From Gemmatimonadales bacterium (GTDB taxonomy: Bacteria > Gemmatimonadota > Gemmatimonadetes > Gemmatimonadales > GWC2-71-9): DNA of 15,786 nt. Within the stretch, counting starts at the first letter, position 1. Every line of letters begins with the position of its first letter. Position numbers and translations under genes: made by a program. Under the pieces are notes generated by a model. That model ran no database searches, was not told the origin of the DNA, and worked only from the letters and a program-made list of their open reading frames with translations. Location of the stretch: assembly GCA_025929805.1 (NCBI GenBank), contig JAICPP010000053.1, forward strand, positions 1 to 15,786. The letters are read 5' to 3'. Positions 13,080 through 15,786 of this stretch are shown piece by piece.

Positions 13080-15781
13080 GATTGGCCTGGCTCGTCCTGG
13101 CACTCTCTCTGTTGCACGTTGCACGGGGCTCCGGTCAGCTCTCGGAGCTGGCCGCCCTCCGCGCACCCACGCAGTTGCTACGCTCGCATTGCGGCGTACT
13201 ACGCCCTGAGGCAACTGCTGACGTGCGCTCCGGATGGCCAGCTCCGCCGAGCTTGCCCTTCACTGCGGCCCAACTAGTACCAACGTTTCGGTTCTCCCCG
13301 TCAGAGCACGATAGTTCTGCCGGAGGGGGACGGCGAGTCCGCAGCGCGTGTCAGCACTTGCCAGCAGCTATTGAGCCTCACAATGCGAGCGTAGCAAGTG
13401 CGAACGCGCGCGGAGGACCCGCCGTCCCCGCAGGCAGTCAAGCACTGAACGAAAGACGAGTTCATCCGGTACTCGAGTTCCCGGAGGCGGGGCTGGACGA
13501 CACTGCCGCTTACCAGGGATATCAAACTCGCTTCTATCACGACTCCAAGAACAACGCGGTCCAGATCTATCTGCAGCCCAAGACTTCCAGGGCGGTTCTC
13601 GTCTGGGCCGATGCCGCAAATGAGAGCGTCGGCTTGACCGCGCGCGACCGTGCGGGAAGAGGCGTCAAGCTGGGTTGGGGCGCCACGGAGGCGGAGGTCG
13701 CCGATTCCGGCCCGGCCCGCAACATTCAATTCCAGCTCACGGCACCGGTGTCTCACCTGGAGCTCGGCTGGTTCGTGCTCGGCTCGATGCGGGTGGAACG
13801 CGATTTCGTGTACGCCGAGCGACACCTGAAGCCGTTCGCGTCTGGCGGATTTCGGGTAGCCGAGGAGTCATTACTCGTGGCAGCAGTGGAACGGCTGCCC
13901 GGAGAGGAGCGCGCCCGTCACCTGACGCTGCTGAATGCCTCGAGCATCGCCGAGCTGCGCTCTCGGCTGGAGCCTGCTCTGTCCCTGTCCAAGACCGACT
14001 CCGGCTCGGTGGCGCGCATCTCACGTCCGTCTCTCGATGGCAGAAACCGGCTCATCCTCGAGCTGCGGGTCGACCCTCGCCGGACCAGGATGGCGGTCAC
14101 CAACCAGACGGTTTCGATCAGGACCAGACCGGGAAGCAACGTAGGCTTCAGCCTCACTGCCAGCACCGATGCCGCCCCGCTTCGGACACTGTCGCGGGAG
14201 AAGATCTTCAACCGTGCGTTTCTGGATTTTCTCCGCGACGCCTCCAGCCAGCGCGAAGGCTCGGAGGTAGTGCGCTATCGCCGGCTGGAGCGGCAAGTGA
14301 GAGGTGTCGAGCTGCTGAGCTCGGAAGAAAAGTTGATGGCCGGCCTGCCCAACTTTGCCACCTACTTCGGCCGTGACATGATGATGACGGCGCTCATGAT
14401 GCGGCCGATCTGGGTGCCGGAGATGTCGGAGCACGTCATTGCGAGCGTGCTCCGGAAATTGGGCCCCCACGGTGAGGTGAGCCATGAGGAGGCGCTCGGC
14501 GGCCAGGCCATCCGGGAGCACGCGGTCGTGTACGACTCCCTCGTCAAAGCCTACCTGGAAACCGGTGGTTCGGAATCGAGAGCCGACTCACTCCTCCAAC
14601 GAGCAGGCGACGTTCTCCGGAATCTTCAGCAGACCCGGGAGAACTACCACATGGTGGACGATGAGTTGCAACTACCGGTCCTGGCCGCACGGTACCTCGC
14701 CGATACCGCAATACCAGCAACGCAGAAGCGGGCGTTTCTCCTCCAAAAGGCTGATCAGTCTGCCTCCCACCTGGCGTTGCTCCTCCAGGAGCTGGCACTG
14801 GTGGCGTCCCTGACTACGAACTACGTGAGAGACCAGCGCGCCACCAACCTCGTGAGCTTTCCCCGCCTCGACTCGCTCCGTTGGCGTTCGGCCAGCTGGC
14901 GGGACAGCGATGCTGGATACGCCCGCGGCCGGTTCGCCATGGACATCAACACGATCTGGGCACCGGCAGCACTCGAGTCTATGGCGACGATCCTTAAGGT
15001 CCTCCCTCAACTTGGATTTCCAGCCCCATCCTTGGACACCATAGCACCCGCAATACGTGGTTCCGACTTGGCCACGTACATCGCGAAGCCTGCAGCGCTA
15101 TCGCAGGCCATCTCCGCCTGGAAGGGGGCCCGCCGGCACTTCACCCTTACCCTCTCGCCGGCGGACATCCGCCAGGGCCTACGGGCCAAGCTGCACTGGC
15201 TTCCTCGTGACGAGCAGCGGTACTGGAATCGGGCATTGAGTCGTCATGGAGAAACTCGCGAAAGTCTGAGCTTCTTGGCCCTTTCCCTCGACTCGGCTGG
15301 ACACCCCATACCCGTCGTCAACACCGATCCAGCCACCGAGCTGTTCCTGAACCAGGACCCGGAGGCCGCGATGGTACGCCAGGATATCGAGCCGTTTCTC
15401 CGGCCCTACCCAGTGGGACTCTTCGTGGAAGGCCTGGGCCCGGTGGTGGTAAATGATGCCTATGCCACTCGAGAGGTCTGGGATCGGTTCAAGGCGGATC
15501 ACTACCACGGCCCTCGGGTCGTGTGGGGGCGGGAGGTGAATCTCCTGCTTCTCGGGCTGGCCGCTCGGGTCTCTGATCCGAGCACGCCGGGGCTCGACGG
15601 CGCGCTACGCCGCACCCTGGAGGCGGTGAACGCCTCGGGACTGCAGCACAACGAGCTCTGGAGCTATGAGATCAAGGGTGGGAAACTGCAGCCGGTCCGG
15701 TACGGCACCAGCTCGGATGTGCAGCTGTGGAACACGACCAACCTGGTTGTGCAGTACGTGTTGTCGCGCTTGCCACAATAG
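13076..15781 (+). CDS. Secreted (alpha/alpha)6 glycosidase-like protein, related to glycogen debranching GDE_C domains
   Basis: A 901-residue exported protein. ATG 13076 overlaps the GH65 stop. Residues 1-19 form a signal peptide (WLVLALSLLHVARG). Residues about 27-113 are unusual in composition and coincide with a foldback repeat. Recognisable mature sequence resumes at VHPVLEFPEAGLDDTAAYQG (129-148) and a beta-sandwich to about 365. The helical barrel (about 370-895) has LPNFATYFGRDMMMTALMM (424-442), comparable to the xFGRDxLIT block of amylo-alpha-1,6-glucosidase/GDE_C, then REHAVVYDS, MVDDELQLPVLAARY (526-540), GRFAMDINTIWAPAALESM (618-636) and WNTTNLVVQYVL (885-896). Asp434, Asp528/Asp529/Glu530 and Asp623 are candidates for catalysis, by pattern only. 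The likely role is trimming alpha-linked glucans or oligosaccharides outside the inner membrane together with the GH65 enzyme. The family is not certain: the blocks are shared by several toroid clans. Confidence 0.75.
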   Translation: MRLAWLVLALSLLHVARGSGQLSELAALRAPTQLLRSHCGVLRPEATADVRSGWPAPPSLPFTAAQLVPTFRFSPSEHDSSAGGGRRVRSACQHLPAAIEPHNASVASANARGGPAVPAGSQALNERRVHPVLEFPEAGLDDTAAYQGYQTRFYHDSKNNAVQIYLQPKTSRAVLVWADAANESVGLTARDRAGRGVKLGWGATEAEVADSGPARNIQFQLTAPVSHLELGWFVLGSMRVERDFVYAERHLKPFASGGFRVAEESLLVAAVERLPGEERARHLTLLNASSIAELRSRLEPALSLSKTDSGSVARISRPSLDGRNRLILELRVDPRRTRMAVTNQTVSIRTRPGSNVGFSLTASTDAAPLRTLSREKIFNRAFLDFLRDASSQREGSEVVRYRRLERQVRGVELLSSEEKLMAGLPNFATYFGRDMMMTALMMRPIWVPEMSEHVIASVLRKLGPHGEVSHEEALGGQAIREHAVVYDSLVKAYLETGGSESRADSLLQRAGDVLRNLQQTRENYHMVDDELQLPVLAARYLADTAIPATQKRAFLLQKADQSASHLALLLQELALVASLTTNYVRDQRATNLVSFPRLDSLRWRSASWRDSDAGYARGRFAMDINTIWAPAALESMATILKVLPQLGFPAPSLDTIAPAIRGSDLATYIAKPAALSQAISAWKGARRHFTLTLSPADIRQGLRAKLHWLPRDEQRYWNRALSRHGETRESLSFLALSLDSAGHPIPVVNTDPATELFLNQDPEAAMVRQDIEPFLRPYPVGLFVEGLGPVVVNDAYATREVWDRFKADHYHGPRVVWGREVNLLLLGLAARVSDPSTPGLDGALRRTLEAVNASGLQHNELWSYEIKGGKLQPVRYGTSSDVQLWNTTNLVVQYVLSRLPQ
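13156..13414. repeat. Foldback (long inverted repeat) element embedded in the glycosidase gene
   Basis: CCTCCGCGC (13156-13164) is the reverse complement of GCGCGGAGG (13406-13414). TTGCTACGCTCGCATTG (13175-13191) is the exact reverse complement of 13381-13397. Without gaps the arms extend to 13170-13234 and 13338-13402, with 47 of 65 positions paired by my count, including GGCAA, TGCTGAC, GCGCT and CGGA blocks. Short AACTA/TAGTT pairing continues near the centre with a shift. The element is read in frame, giving Ala/Arg/Pro/Ser-rich sequence unlike the flanking domains. It looks like a MITE-type or decayed palindromic element; no convincing target duplication was found (CCGCC at 13152-13156 and 13417-13421 is too short in such GC-rich DNA). 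Confidence 0.82.
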
Positions 15782-15786
15782 GCAGG

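Noticed and set aside
13152..13421. CCGCC direct repeats as a target-site duplication for the foldback element
   Set aside because: Five GC-only bases, not flush with both ends of the arms, are expected by chance here.

Overview
The window is GC-rich, gene-dense bacterial DNA from a diderm (Gram-negative-type) organism. It encodes a TonB-dependent receptor, an outer-membrane barrel, a lipobox-bearing lytic transglycosylase and several Sec signal peptides. The protein mix resembles Gemmatimonadota or a related soil phylum: a receptor with an N-terminal carboxypeptidase-regulatory domain, secreted glycosidases, a PcpA/YkcA-like VOC dioxygenase and YdeI, SIMPL and DUF1059 proteins. That taxonomic guess is an inference from gene content. 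No rRNA, tRNA, CRISPR array or intact insertion sequence was seen.

Layout. (1) 1-1733: the 3' part of a RidA-family gene, overlapped by 4 nt (CTGA) by a 12-helix APC-type amino acid permease that appears to start at CTG. (2) 1812-2655: a small cupin protein and a small four-helix membrane protein. (3) 2662-2867, minus strand: a DUF1059-family gene broken by a one-base frameshift. (4) 3043-4142: a small outer-membrane barrel protein and an SgcJ/EcaC-type SnoaL-like protein, overlapping by ATGA. (5) 4170-5021, minus strand: a lytic transglycosylase lipoprotein with its own promoter candidate. (6) 5301-5529: the remnant of a lipoprotein gene, shortened and frameshifted, whose TGA overlaps the CTG start of a ring-cleaving-dioxygenase-like VOC protein (5526-6488). 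A YdeI/OmdA protein (GTGA overlap) and a SIMPL-domain protein follow. (7) 8084-15781: a carbohydrate-uptake locus made of a TonB-dependent receptor, a strong intrinsic terminator, a secreted GH65-type hydrolase related to acid trehalase/PGGHG, and a secreted glycogen-debranching-like (alpha/alpha)6 protein overlapping it by ATGA.

How the genes work together. The last block looks like a compact saccharide-scavenging system. A receptor would import an oligosaccharide across the outer membrane, and two exported toroid-fold glycosidases would trim alpha-linked glucose from it. The terminator between receptor and enzymes would make receptor mRNA more abundant than enzyme mRNA. The RidA-permease pair points to amino-acid uptake with clearing of reactive enamine/imine by-products. 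The remaining genes are small stress or housekeeping modules.

Points most worth a second look: two CTG initiations that both sit in CTGA stop-start overlaps; two short genes with frameshifts; a ~260-bp inverted-repeat (foldback) element embedded in frame in the N-terminal region of the last glycosidase; and the receptor-terminator-hydrolase locus itself.
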